Notes: generated from the letters alone by a model not told the origin. A stretch of DNA of 64,000 nt from Microlunatus soli (GCF_900105385.1 NZ_LT629772.1:4526001-4590000); one strand, 5' to 3'; positions 16,923 through 24,620 are shown, numbered from the stretch's first letter. Made by a program: numbers and translations.

Positions 16923-18313
16923 GATAGAGCCCCGCTGAGTGGTGGGTTTTCGAGTTGATTCTCGGTGTCTAGTTGCCGGTCTCGATCGCGGCAACGGGTC
17001 CAGTATCGCTGTCGGGGCGGAGTTTGGCCATGCTGGTTTCGGAGAGGTAGCGGCGTTCGGCGACTTGCCATTCGTCGTGGAGGTCGTTGACCACGGCGCC
17101 GACGAGGCGGATGACGCTGGCCTCGTTGGGGAAGATTCCGACGACGCGGGCGCGGCGTTTGATCTCGCGGTTGATCCGTTCGATCGGGTTGGTCGACCAG
17201 ATCTTGGCCCAGTGACTACGGGGGAACGTGGTGAAGGCAAGGACTTCGGCTTTCGCGTCGTCCATCAGCGGACCGATCTTGGGAAAGGTTTGCGCGAGTT
17301 GGTCTCGGACTTGGTCCCAGACCGCTGCAGCTGCTGTTGGGTCGGGTTGGGCGAACGCGGTTCGGAACACCGAGGCGACCATGTCCTTGTGGGACTTGGG
17401 CACCAGCGCGAGCAGGTTGCGGGCGAAGTGGACCCGGCAGCGTTGATGCGCCACCCCTTGAAACTGCCGGTCCAGAGCGGCGACCAGACCGGCGTGTTGG
17501 TCGGAGATGAGCAGTTGGACTCCGGACAGGCCACGCTCGCGCAGGGTGCGGAGGAAACCGCGCCAGAACACCTCGTCCTCGCTGTCGCCGACGTCGATAC
17601 CGAGGATCTCCCGGCCGCCGCTGGCGGTCACCCCGGTCGCCACCACCACGGCCATCGAGGTGACCTGTCCGGTGCGTCGGACATGCAGGTAGGTCGCGTC
17701 GAGGAACACGTAGGGAAAGCTGGTGTGGTGCAAGGGCCGGGTCCGGAACGCGGTGACTTGCTCGTCCAGACCGGCACAGATCCGGCTCACTTCGGACTTG
17801 CTGATACCGGTCCCGATGCCCAAAGCGACGACAAGATCGTCGACTGCACGGGTCGAGACACCGTTCACCCAGGCCTCCATCACCACCGCATACAAGGCCT
17901 GATCGATCCGCCGTCGGCGTTCCAAGATCACCGGGAAGAACGATCCCTGCCGCAGCTTCGGGATCTGGAGCTGAACATCACCGGCCTGGGTGGAGACCAG
18001 CCGCGGACGAGATCCGTTGCGCTGAGTCGTGCGTGTGTCGGTGCGTTCATAAGGGCCGGCGCCGATCTGTTCGGTCGCTTCGGTCTCGATCAGTTCCTGC
18101 ATCACCATCCGAACCGATTCCCGGATCAGGTCAACGCCTTCACCGGCACGAAACGCTGCAAGCAGCTCGGATGCGACAGACTGGGACAACGCCATCGGTG
18201 GGACCATCCTTCAGTGAGTACTTGGCGGTACACACCGAGAATCCCGCCGGTGGCGCCCTCAACAGCGACGACTCACCGAACCCCGAAACCCCACCACTCC
18301 AAGGGACTCACAC
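16923..18313 (-). mobile_element. IS256-family insertion sequence, apparently intact
   Basis: 1391 bp bounded by 8-bp direct repeats (ACGTGAGG). The ends align without gaps as an imperfect inverted repeat of about 32 bp, sharing GAGTGGTGGG and TTTCG. A single uninterrupted transposase gene fills it. Size, duplication length and transposase all fit the family, so the insertion looks recent. Confidence 0.85.
16969..18207 (-). CDS. IS256-family (Mutator-type) transposase
   Basis: 412 residues with no frame breaks. The DDE triad is visible: Asp in FLDATYLHVRR, Asp in LLISDQHAGLVAALD, Glu in TNPIERINREIKRR, with the CRVHFARNLLALVP block between the last two. N-terminal TRTTQRNGSRPR and GSFFP are also typical. 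Cytoplasmic, acts on the element's ends. Full length suggests activity. Confidence 0.93.
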   Translation of the reverse strand: MVPPMALSQSVASELLAAFRAGEGVDLIRESVRMVMQELIETEATEQIGAGPYERTDTRTTQRNGSRPRLVSTQAGDVQLQIPKLRQGSFFPVILERRRRIDQALYAVVMEAWVNGVSTRAVDDLVVALGIGTGISKSEVSRICAGLDEQVTAFRTRPLHHTSFPYVFLDATYLHVRRTGQVTSMAVVVATGVTASGGREILGIDVGDSEDEVFWRGFLRTLRERGLSGVQLLISDQHAGLVAALDRQFQGVAHQRCRVHFARNLLALVPKSHKDMVASVFRTAFAQPDPTAAAAVWDQVRDQLAQTFPKIGPLMDDAKAEVLAFTTFPRSHWAKIWSTNPIERINREIKRRARVVGIFPNEASVIRLVGAVVNDLHDEWQVAERRYLSETSMAKLRPDSDTGPVAAIETGN

Positions 18314-18321
18314 ACGTGAGG
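18314..18321. repeat. Right target-site duplication ACGTGAGG
   Basis: Direct repeat of 16915-16922. Confidence 0.7.
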
Positions 18322-18325
18322 TGTT

Positions 18326-18700
18326 GTGGTCGTGGGATTTGTCGACGGTGTCGTGTGCGGAGTCCGGGAAGTATCACCGACCGGGGCGACCGCCGTCGGG
18401 CGCTATCTGTCCTTGGAGGAGCGGTTGCAGATTGCCGATCTGCATCGTCAGGGCGACGGGCTCGGCAAGATCGCGGCGGCCGCCACCGATGTGACGCCGA
18501 CCTGCCCGGTCGTCGATGGCCGGGCTGATGCCGAACTACCCGACGGTCTGTCTGTTCGACGGCATTGTCCGGGCAAACCTGGAGGAGACAAGCCTCGGCT
18601 TCTACTCGTGAGGTCGAGTTCATCAAGGCGGCCCGGCAAGGGAGATCCGTGCCGCGGGCTGACGCCGGGAGTCGTCGACGAGATCGTCTCGGGCGCAAAG
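18326..18700 (+). pseudogene. IS30-like transposase remnant (N-terminal part)
   Basis: The plus-strand frame reads GRYLSLEERLQIADLHRQG then DGLGKIAAA near 18398-18480, close to the helix-turn-helix start of IS30-family transposases. After that the frame degenerates and no DDE core is seen. The intact IS256 copy is inserted right beside it. Between 18500 and 18722 I see nothing else assignable. Confidence 0.4.
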
Positions 18701-18722
18701 ATTGGCTACTGTTGGTCTGCTC

Positions 18723-18805
18723 GCGCGAGTGGCGGAATCAGGTAGACGCGCCAGATTTAGGTTCTGGTGTCTTCGGACGTGGGGGTTCAATTCCCCCCTC
18801 GCGCA
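18723..18805 (+). tRNA. tRNA-Leu (anticodon TAG)
   Basis: Acceptor GCGCGAG pairs with CTCGCGC. The anticodon stem CCAGA/TCTGG holds loop TTTAGGT (anticodon TAG); a class II variable arm and the T-arm GGGGG-TTCAATT-CCCCC are present. CCA is not encoded (ACCG follows). The last bases overlap the antisense end of the nucleoside hydrolase gene. Confidence 0.95.
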
Positions 18806-19755
18806 CCGCAGCCGTCGAACAGGAACTCCCGGTAGAGCTCTGCCGACGCGCGCAGCGCGACGGTCGCGTTCGGCGGCTCGGGTGCCCAGGGGCGGGTGTC
18901 GAGGATCAGTTGGCCGAGGGTCTGCTCGCCGGCGGTCTCGACCGAGACCGGGAAACGTCCGCCCTCGGTGATCACCTCCGGATTGACCAGGTAGGCCAGG
19001 CAGAGCGGGTCGTGCACCGGTGCCGACGGCAGGTCCGCGTCGGGATAGGTGCCCTGATCCTGCCGGATCCGGTGCCGCACCATGGTCGCCGATGCGGTGC
19101 CAGCCGGGGTGCCGATCCGGTCCAGGTGATCGCAGTCGGCCAAGGTCAGGGGCACGCTGTGGGTGGCGTCCAGGCCGAAGATCACCACGTCGGCGATGCC
19201 GGCCGAGAGGACCATCCGGGCGGCCTCCGGGTCGGCCCAGATGTTGAATTCGGCCACCGGGGTGACGTTGCCGCCGAGGTGTGCACCGCCCATCAGCACC
19301 AGCCGGCTGATCCGGTTCGCCAGGCCGGGCTCGGCGGCCACTGCCAGCGCGATGTTCGTCAGCGGCCCGGTCGCCACCAACGCGACATCGTCGTTGGCAC
19401 GATCAGCGAAGAAGTCGATCAAGAAGCGGACGGCCGAGCTCTCGCTCGGTCTGCTGTGCGACGGTGCCAGATCCAGCTCCGCCACCTGGAAGTCCGGATT
19501 GTCGGCATTGAGGACATCGCGGGGGATCGGCAGGTCCGGCCGGACCAGCGGCCGCGGTGAGCCCGGGTGCACCGGCACCGTCGCTCCGACATGCTCCAAG
19601 GCCCGCAGGGTGTTCTCGGTGCTGTGCTGGAGTGCGACGTTGCCGTTCACGGTGGTGATCGCCACCAGGTCAAGATCGGGATGGCCGACGCCGGCCATGA
19701 TCGCCACCGCGTCGTCGGTGCCGGTGTCGCAATCCAGGACCAGCCGAGTGCTCAC
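18787..19755 (-). CDS. Inosine-uridine-preferring nucleoside hydrolase family protein
   Basis: 322 residues. Hydrolyses ribonucleosides to base and ribose. The N-terminal Ca-binding cluster LDCDTGTDDAVAIM (DxDxxxDD), VNGNVALQ, ATGPLTNIALA and MGGAHLGGNVTPVAEFN are the family signatures; VHDPLCLAYL supplies the late Asp. The GTG start at 19755 sits 6 bases after TACGGT. The stop codon (18787-18789) lies within the T-loop of the tRNA-Leu gene on the other strand, so the last 19 bases are antisense to the tRNA. Confidence 0.92.
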   Translation of the reverse strand: MSTRLVLDCDTGTDDAVAIMAGVGHPDLDLVAITTVNGNVALQHSTENTLRALEHVGATVPVHPGSPRPLVRPDLPIPRDVLNADNPDFQVAELDLAPSHSRPSESSAVRFLIDFFADRANDDVALVATGPLTNIALAVAAEPGLANRISRLVLMGGAHLGGNVTPVAEFNIWADPEAARMVLSAGIADVVIFGLDATHSVPLTLADCDHLDRIGTPAGTASATMVRHRIRQDQGTYPDADLPSAPVHDPLCLAYLVNPEVITEGGRFPVSVETAGEQTLGQLILDTRPWAPEPPNATVALRASAELYREFLFDGCGARGGN

Positions 19756-19761
19756 CGGAAC

Positions 19762-19767
19762 ACCGTA
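19762..19767 (-). promoter_or_regulatory. -10 box of leaderless nucleoside hydrolase
   Basis: TACGGT on the minus strand, 6 bases before GTG 19755. Confidence 0.55.
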
Positions 19768-19807
19768 GCGTCCCGTTCACCCGGCTTCCCGATCATGGAC
19801 GAGGAGA

Positions 19808-20344
19808 TCAGGGCCGATCGGAGTCTCCGGCGCCGTCGATCCGCTCCCGGGCGCTGTTCATCCGCCTGCTGACCGGACGGATCGCCGTTGCCGTGGCCAG
19901 ACCCTGGGGGCGGGTGTGCACGTAGATCGACTCTGCCTTGGCAACGGGGTAGGTCTCGTGCCAGACGCCGACGGCTCCGCTGCCGTCCCGCGTGCTGCGA
20001 TTGAAGGCGGCCCAGGCCGGACGGTGACTGGCCTGCGGGTCCGAGGCGTAGCCGTACAGCTTGTCCAGACTTTTCCAGTACTGGACCAGCCATGGCCCGC
20101 GCAGGTCGAAGATCAGCCGATAGCCGAGCAGTCCGGACTCCTTGTCGCGGGAGAGCTCGGCAAGCATCCGTGGCATCGCCCGGAACACCGGCAGCCACTT
20201 GTCGATCCGCCACCACTTGTTGATCGTCATGCCGATCAGGAAGACGACGAGGTCACCGTCGTAGTCATGGGTCATCCGACCGTGTTTGATCGCAGTGCGG
20301 TTGCTCCCGTCGGGATTGCTCGCGGATGGGGTGCGTGCAGACAT
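19808..20344 (-). CDS. DUF4188-family (monooxygenase-like) protein
   Basis: 178 residues from ATG 20344, preceded by GGAAGG six bases away. VVFLIGMTINKWWRIDKWLPV, ESGLLGYRLIFDLRGPWLVQYW and GVWHETYPV match what I recall of DUF4188, a small alpha/beta-barrel-like family annotated as heme- or monooxygenase-like with unproven function. No signal peptide. Divergent from a MerR regulator 85 bases away with a 20-bp dyad between them, so it is probably that regulator's target. Confidence 0.7.
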   Translation of the reverse strand: MSARTPSASNPDGSNRTAIKHGRMTHDYDGDLVVFLIGMTINKWWRIDKWLPVFRAMPRMLAELSRDKESGLLGYRLIFDLRGPWLVQYWKSLDKLYGYASDPQASHRPAWAAFNRSTRDGSGAVGVWHETYPVAKAESIYVHTRPQGLATATAIRPVSRRMNSARERIDGAGDSDRP

Positions 20345-20375
20345 GATCGGTCCTTCCGGCATACTAGGTAGCAAC

Positions 20376-20395
20376 ACTTTCCAATAATGGAGAGT
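20376..20395. promoter_or_regulatory. 20-bp dyad between DUF4188 gene and merR
   Basis: ACTTTCCA-ATAA-TGGAGAGT: 8-bp arms with one mismatch, lying between divergent starts. MerR proteins bind such dyads between -35 and -10. Confidence 0.6.
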
Positions 20396-20429
20396 AGCAC
20401 TGTCTAAAAGGCTCGACAAGGAGGATCCG

Positions 20430-21080
20430 GTGCGCATATCGGAGTTGTCCCGCAGCAGTGGGGTGGCGACGGCGACGATCAAGTACTACCTGCGTGAGGG
20501 TTTGCTGCACGCCGGTGAGTTGACCGCCGCGACCCAGGCCCAGTACGACGACAGTCACCTCGATCGGCTGCGGCTGATCCGGGCGCTGCTCGGTCCGGGA
20601 CGACTGTCGATCGCCGAGATCCGTGGTGTGCTGGCCGCGGTCGACGATCCGCCGGAATCGCCGAACGAGATGCTCGGCCGAGCTTCGGAATCGCTCGAGC
20701 CGCAGACCGGCGGCGAACGGTCACGGTCGGATGCGGTGGGGGAGGAATACCGGCAGCAGGCCACCGCGATCGTCGACGAGCTCGGCTGGCGGGTCGCCGC
20801 GAACACCAAGGTCCTGGACGATCTGGCCCAGGCCTTGACCGCGATCGATCAGGCCGGGCTGGCGTTGATCCCCGGCGGCGTGCTGGCGTATGCGCGGCAG
20901 TTGCACGGGCTCGCCGTCGCCGAGGTGGCCACCGTACCGATGGACTCGCCGGAGGCGGCCGTCCGTCAGGCAGTGCTCGGCACGATCCTGATCGAGCCGT
21001 TGCTGCTGGCCCTGCGCCGGCTTGCCCTGCAGGATGCGGCAGGCCGCCGATTCGACGGTACCGACGCCCCGCTAGCGTGA
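20430..21080 (+). CDS. MerR-family transcriptional regulator
   Basis: 216 residues from GTG 20430 after AAGGAGG. The N-terminal winged helix RISELSRSSGVATATIKYYLREGLLH and DRLRLIRALLG are classic MerR. The C-terminal 130 residues are helical with no metal-type Cys cluster, suggesting an organic ligand. Probable targets are itself and the divergent DUF4188 gene. Confidence 0.9.
   Translation: MRISELSRSSGVATATIKYYLREGLLHAGELTAATQAQYDDSHLDRLRLIRALLGPGRLSIAEIRGVLAAVDDPPESPNEMLGRASESLEPQTGGERSRSDAVGEEYRQQATAIVDELGWRVAANTKVLDDLAQALTAIDQAGLALIPGGVLAYARQLHGLAVAEVATVPMDSPEAAVRQAVLGTILIEPLLLALRRLALQDAAGRRFDGTDAPLA
21073..21078 (+). promoter_or_regulatory. -10 box of leaderless YciI-like gene
   Basis: TAGCGT, 7 bases, ATG 21086. 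It overlaps the end of merR and rules against the GTG at 21077. Confidence 0.6.
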
Positions 21081-21085
21081 GCGCC

Positions 21086-21352
21086 ATGATCGCCGTCCAG
21101 TTGACCTATCAGAACCCCGATCCGGAACGGATCGCGCTGCGCCCGCAACACCGCGACCGGCTGCAGCAGTTGACCGACGACGGCCTGGTCTTCGGCGCCG
21201 GCCCCTGGGCCGACGACTCCGGCGCGCTGGTGGTCTTCGACACCGACTCCCGGGAGAAGGCCGAGGAACTGGTCGCCGCCGACCCCTACTTCAACACCCC
21301 GGGTGTCAGCGTGGTCGCTTATCACGACTGGAACGTGGTCTTCCGCGGTTAG
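21086..21352 (+). CDS. YciI-family protein
   Basis: 88 residues, the size of stand-alone YciI domains. RPQHRDRLQQLTDDGLVFGAG carries the conserved His/Asp region and DPYFNTPGVSVVAYHDW the C-terminal block. Ferredoxin-like fold; proposed enzymatic role undefined. Six bases after merR but with its own predicted promoter. Convergent with bcp. Confidence 0.82.
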   Translation: MIAVQLTYQNPDPERIALRPQHRDRLQQLTDDGLVFGAGPWADDSGALVVFDTDSREKAEELVAADPYFNTPGVSVVAYHDWNVVFRG

Positions 21353-21363
21353 GAGCCGCCGGA

Positions 21364-21843
21364 TCAGACCGCCAGCTCGCGCCGCAGCTTGGCCACGTGA
21401 CCCTTCGCGCGCACGTTGTACTGAGCGACGGCAACCGTCCCGACGCCGGCGGCGTCGACATCGACCACGAAGGTGGACCGGATGACGCCCTCGATCAGCT
21501 TGCCGTAGAGCAGCTTCTCCCCGTAGGCCGCCCACGCCGACAGGGTCTCCTTGTCGGGATCGGACAGCAGCGGGAAGCTGATCGACTCCTTCTCCTTGAA
21601 CTTGGCGAGCTTGCCCGGCTCGTCGGGGGAGATGCCGAGCACGCTCAGGCCCGCGGCGCTCAGTTCGTCCATCGAGGCGGTGAAATCGACCGCCTGAGTG
21701 GTGCAGCCCGGCGTCATAGCGGCGGGGTAGAAGTAGATGATGACCCGCTTGCCGGCGAAGTCGGACAGCGAGACGGTGCTGCCGTCGGCCTCGGTGAGGC
21801 TGAAGGCCGGTGCGGTGTCGCCGGGGGTCAGACGGTCGCTCAT
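21364..21843 (-). CDS. bcp: Thioredoxin-dependent thiol peroxidase (Bcp/PrxQ)
   Basis: 159 residues. Reduces hydroperoxides in the cytoplasm. VIIYFYPAAMTPGCTTQAVDF contains the peroxidatic Cys; LGISPDEPGKLAKF and FPLLSDPD follow the family. Where many Bcp proteins have a resolving Cys five residues later (TPGCTxQACxF), this one has Ala-Val, so it should be a 1-Cys type or use an external thiol. ATG 21843 stands 7 bases after TAAGGT. Confidence 0.92.
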   Translation of the reverse strand: MSDRLTPGDTAPAFSLTEADGSTVSLSDFAGKRVIIYFYPAAMTPGCTTQAVDFTASMDELSAAGLSVLGISPDEPGKLAKFKEKESISFPLLSDPDKETLSAWAAYGEKLLYGKLIEGVIRSTFVVDVDAAGVGTVAVAQYNVRAKGHVAKLRRELAV

Positions 21844-21850
21844 GAGGAGC

Positions 21851-21856
21851 ACCTTA
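21851..21856 (-). promoter_or_regulatory. -10 box of leaderless bcp
   Basis: TAAGGT on the minus strand, 7 bases before ATG 21843. Confidence 0.6.
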
Positions 21857-22025
21857 GCCCCCGCGCCCGACGCCCTGACACCGGCAAGGTCCGCACCCCG
21901 ATGAGGGTGAGCCCTGGTGTGCAATACGCTGGGCCGACAGGCAGCATGATCGGTCACCCGCCGAAGGGTTTCGGTGGGGTCGACCGGGGTGCTGATCGAC
22001 AGGCAGGCAGATGGGAGAGGTCACC

Positions 22026-22352
22026 GTGGCCGAAGCGGCAGGCGCGAAGCACCCGCGGACACGTGCGCAGATCGAGGCCGAACAGGCAGCGACCCGCGAC
22101 CGGTTGGCTTCCTCGATCGAGGAACTGATCGACCTGGTCCACCCGCAGCGGGTCAAGCAACGCCAGATCGACAGCGTCCGTGCCCTCGTTGCCGCCGAAC
22201 TGGACAACGTGAAGTCGCAGTTCGTCTACCCCAACGGGGAGTTGCGGACGTCCAGGCTGGCCGCGATCGGCGGCGGTGTGGCCGGCGCCGTCACGTTCCT
22301 GATCGTCGTCCGCCGACTGGTCCGCGGACCGAAGGCCACGAAGCGCGACTGA
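22026..22352 (+). CDS. DUF3618 protein
   Basis: 108 residues from GTG 22026, chosen because GGGAGAGG (22013-22020) is 5 bases upstream; ATG 22011 is the alternative. RTRAQIEAEQAATRDRLASS then IEELIDLVHPQRVKQRQID is the DUF3618 amphipathic helix, and one membrane span (GGGVAGAVTFLIVV) precedes a basic tail, so it is probably a small inner-membrane protein. Function unknown. Followed after 54 bases by a Cpn10-like gene. Confidence 0.8.
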   Translation: MAEAAGAKHPRTRAQIEAEQAATRDRLASSIEELIDLVHPQRVKQRQIDSVRALVAAELDNVKSQFVYPNGELRTSRLAAIGGGVAGAVTFLIVVRRLVRGPKATKRD

Positions 22353-22395
22353 GGGTCTGCACCCACACCGACCTCACTCCATCACCAACTCAGCC

Positions 22396-22401
22396 AGGAG
22401 G
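22396..22401 (+). promoter_or_regulatory. AGGAGG ribosome binding site before a CTG codon
   Basis: Consensus Shine-Dalgarno 5 bases before CTG 22407. It supports an unusual start for the Cpn10-like gene, since no ATG, GTG or TTG lies in frame between 22407 and 22487. Confidence 0.55.
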
Positions 22402-22406
22402 ACGAG

Positions 22407-22784
22407 CTGACCGCAGGCGACTCCGGCGCGACAGGCGCGCCGGGACAGAGCAGAAGTACCGACACCGGCACCGATCTGCCGATCCGGATGCTGCACGATC
22501 GGGTCCTGGTGAGCCGGGAGGCAGACCCGGGTGAACGACGCAGCGGTAGCGGCATCCTGATCCCGGCGACGGTGTCGATGAGCCGTCGACTGGCCTGGGC
22601 CGAGGTGGTGGCGGTCGGGGCGAGCGTACGCGTCGTCAAGGTCGGCGACCGGGTGCTGTTCGACCCCGAGGAGAAGGCCGAGGTCGAGGTCCGCGGTCAG
22701 GACTACATCCTGCTGCGCGAACGTGATCTGCACGCGGTCGCCGCCGAACGGTTGAACGACGGCCGGACCGGTCTCTATCTCTGA
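22407..22784 (+). CDS. GroES/Cpn10-like protein, probable CTG start
   Basis: 125 residues if started at CTG 22407, 98 if at ATG 22488. [59 protein letters not shown] and YILLRERDLHAV form a Cpn10 beta-barrel divergent from housekeeping GroES. The residues LPIR before MLHDRVLV are, in my memory, conserved in related actinobacterial proteins, so translation should begin upstream; the only signal there is AGGAGG-N5-CTG. Role beside DUF3618 unknown. Its 3' end overlaps the convergent dedA-like gene by 10 bases. Confidence 0.78.
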   Translation: MTAGDSGATGAPGQSRSTDTGTDLPIRMLHDRVLVSREADPGERRSGSGILIPATVSMSRRLAWAEVVAVGASVRVVKVGDRVLFDPEEKAEVEVRGQDYILLRERDLHAVAAERLNDGRTGLYL

Positions 22785-23515
22785 GACCGCTCTCTCTGGG
22801 ACTGGGGCCGCTGACCGGGCCTGATCTGAGGCTGTGGTGAGTCGGTATCGCTCTGCTGGTGCGGCACGCTCAGCTGGTCGGTGACGTAGGTCAGATCGTT
22901 CAACAGATCGGTACGGGGTTCGAGCTCACGTCGGCGGGTCGCTTCGTCGGCCCGCCGATTCCGCTGCCAATGCACCAACTTGATCAGTTGCTGCACCAGG
23001 ACGCTCATGCACACGGCGAAAGCGATCGCGATCACGATGCCCCAGAGCGGGTGGTTGGCGATCCGTCCGCCGATGCTGCCGATCGTCGAATAGATCAACG
23101 CCCACAGCCCGCAGGCGACCGCGTCGAAGGCGACGAATCGGCGGATCGAATAGCGGCCCAGTCCCAGCGCGATCACCACCGGCGCCCGGCCGCCGGGGAT
23201 CAGCCGTCCGGTGACGATCGCGCTGAACGCGTTCTTGTGCAGCTTCTGCTCCGCCTGCGTCACCCGGCCCGCATACTTGCGACGAGCCAACCAGGGTCGC
23301 AGCTTGCGGGCGCCGAGCCGGGCCTCCAGCAACAGCATGGTGTCGCCGAGCACCGATGCGGCCCAGGTGATCAGGAAGATCAACACCACGTCGAGCCGGG
23401 AGTGCGCGGCCAGCGCCGAGCTGCCGCTGACCATCTCGCCGGTCGGTACGAAGGGGATGGCCGATCCGATGGCGACTGCCAGGAAGAGCAGCAGATGTCC
23501 ACGGATCTGATCCAC
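22775..23515 (-). CDS. DedA/VTT-family membrane protein
   Basis: 246 residues. Hydrophobic segments near 5-25, 42-62, 108-125, 135-155 and 160-185, with the family blocks FVPTGEMVSGSSALAA, ARKYAGRV and GRLIPGGRAPVVIALGLGRY. DedA proteins are proposed lipid flippases or scramblases linked to envelope homeostasis. The last 55 residues are a polar Gln/Arg/Pro-rich cytoplasmic tail unlike typical members. Confidence 0.82.
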   Translation of the reverse strand: MDQIRGHLLLFLAVAIGSAIPFVPTGEMVSGSSALAAHSRLDVVLIFLITWAASVLGDTMLLLEARLGARKLRPWLARRKYAGRVTQAEQKLHKNAFSAIVTGRLIPGGRAPVVIALGLGRYSIRRFVAFDAVACGLWALIYSTIGSIGGRIANHPLWGIVIAIAFAVCMSVLVQQLIKLVHWQRNRRADEATRRRELEPRTDLLNDLTYVTDQLSVPHQQSDTDSPQPQIRPGQRPQSQRERSQR

Positions 23516-23574
23516 GTTTCGAATCTAACCGCTGAATCCGACCCTTCCGAAGTCCGGTCGACCCCAGACTTGTT

Positions 23575-23624
23575 GGGTTCGTCACAGGTTGCGGTTGTCA
23601 TTCGGGCGAACCTGTGACGAACCC
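23575..23624. repeat. Perfect 16-bp inverted repeat (hairpin)
   Basis: GGGTTCGTCACAGGTT and its exact complement, with an 18-base loop, in the 124 bases between the APH-like stop and the dedA start (both minus). No T-run follows, so terminator, operator or small mobile repeat are all possible. Confidence 0.75.
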
Positions 23625-23639
23625 GAGTGCGGGGCGTCG

Positions 23640-24572
23640 TCAGCGCGGCTCGAGTTGCCGCAACGCCCTGTCGACGAAGTCCTGGTAGCGGCGCAGGAAC
23701 TCCTCCCAGGTGGCGGGGTCGAGGCCCCATTCGGCGAGCCGACCGACCGGGCGACTGGCCGCCGCAAGGTCCCACAGCGCCAGATCGTCGGTGGCCGGCT
23801 CGCCGGCTCCGAGGTCGGCGACCGAGTCGAGATAGCGCGTCGTCGCATCCTCGGCGGCGTCGGGCCCGTAGGCCCAGGTGAGCTCCAGCCGCAGGTTCGC
23901 CAGATCCGACCGCGGGTCGCCGATCGCGGCGTCCTCCCAGTCGATCACCGACCGCAGCCGGCCGTCGGCCCACATCGTGTTGCCCGGCCAGAAGTCGCCG
24001 TGCAGGATGCGGCTGGGCAGTTCGCGCCGCCGGGGCCAGTTCTCCGCCAACACGGTCCTGATCCGGGACTCCCGCATCGCCTCGTCCGGCTGCTCCGGCG
24101 GCTGGGCCAGCCAGCGGTCGATCCGGTCGGCGTACGGCGCCAGCAGTGTGCCGACCGTTGTCACGGGCAGTCGATGCAGCCGGGTCAGGACGTCGACCAC
24201 CTGCTCGGCGACGGCGTCAGACCAGTCCGCCGGTGGGCCGTCGGCCGAGATGAACTCGACGACACAGAACGGCCCGCCGAGCAGGTCGGTGCCGTCGTCG
24301 GCGTACAGCGGGGCCGGCACCGGGATGCCGGCAGCCCGCAACGATCCGAGCAGGGTGGTCTCGGTGCTGGCAGGTCGCGGGTCGGCGGCGATGTTCTTCG
24401 GGCCGTACTGCCGGACGACGACGGTCCGTGATCCGTCCGGGAAGTCCACGTCCAACGCCGTGATCTGGGCAGACATCCCACCGGGCAACTCGCGGACGTC
24501 GACCAACCGCGCCCCCGGGGCCATCCGCCGCAGCGCTGCGGCCAGTGTGCTGGGTCGATCCACGTCGCCCAT
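23640..24572 (-). CDS. Aminoglycoside-phosphotransferase-like (APH) kinase
   Basis: 310 residues from ATG 24572. The catalytic loop ILHGDFWPGNTMW (HxDxxxxN) near residue 195 and the metal-binding SVIDWEDAAIGDP near 212 define the APH/choline-kinase fold; an N-terminal lobe with VVVRQYGPKN supplies the ATP-site Lys or equivalent. It phosphorylates a small molecule, substrate unknown. Upstream lies the flavoprotein gene, separated by one copy of the dispersed repeat. Confidence 0.82.
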   Translation of the reverse strand: MGDVDRPSTLAAALRRMAPGARLVDVRELPGGMSAQITALDVDFPDGSRTVVVRQYGPKNIAADPRPASTETTLLGSLRAAGIPVPAPLYADDGTDLLGGPFCVVEFISADGPPADWSDAVAEQVVDVLTRLHRLPVTTVGTLLAPYADRIDRWLAQPPEQPDEAMRESRIRTVLAENWPRRRELPSRILHGDFWPGNTMWADGRLRSVIDWEDAAIGDPRSDLANLRLELTWAYGPDAAEDATTRYLDSVADLGAGEPATDDLALWDLAAASRPVGRLAEWGLDPATWEEFLRRYQDFVDRALRQLEPR

Positions 24573-24596
24573 CTCATCATGCCCGACTCGCAGCAA

Positions 24597-24620
24597 GGGT
24601 CCTGAGCCTGTCGAAGGACC
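24597..24620. repeat. Dispersed GAGCCTGTCGAAGG repeat
   Basis: Copy of the CTTCGACAGGCTCAGG family between two minus-strand genes. Confidence 0.65.

Noticed and set aside
16903..18326. Wider IS256 boundaries at CAACACCT/AGGTGTTG
   Set aside because: The 8-bp direct repeat ACGTGAGG and gap-free end alignment favour 16923-18313; the outer inverted words probably belong to older flanking debris.
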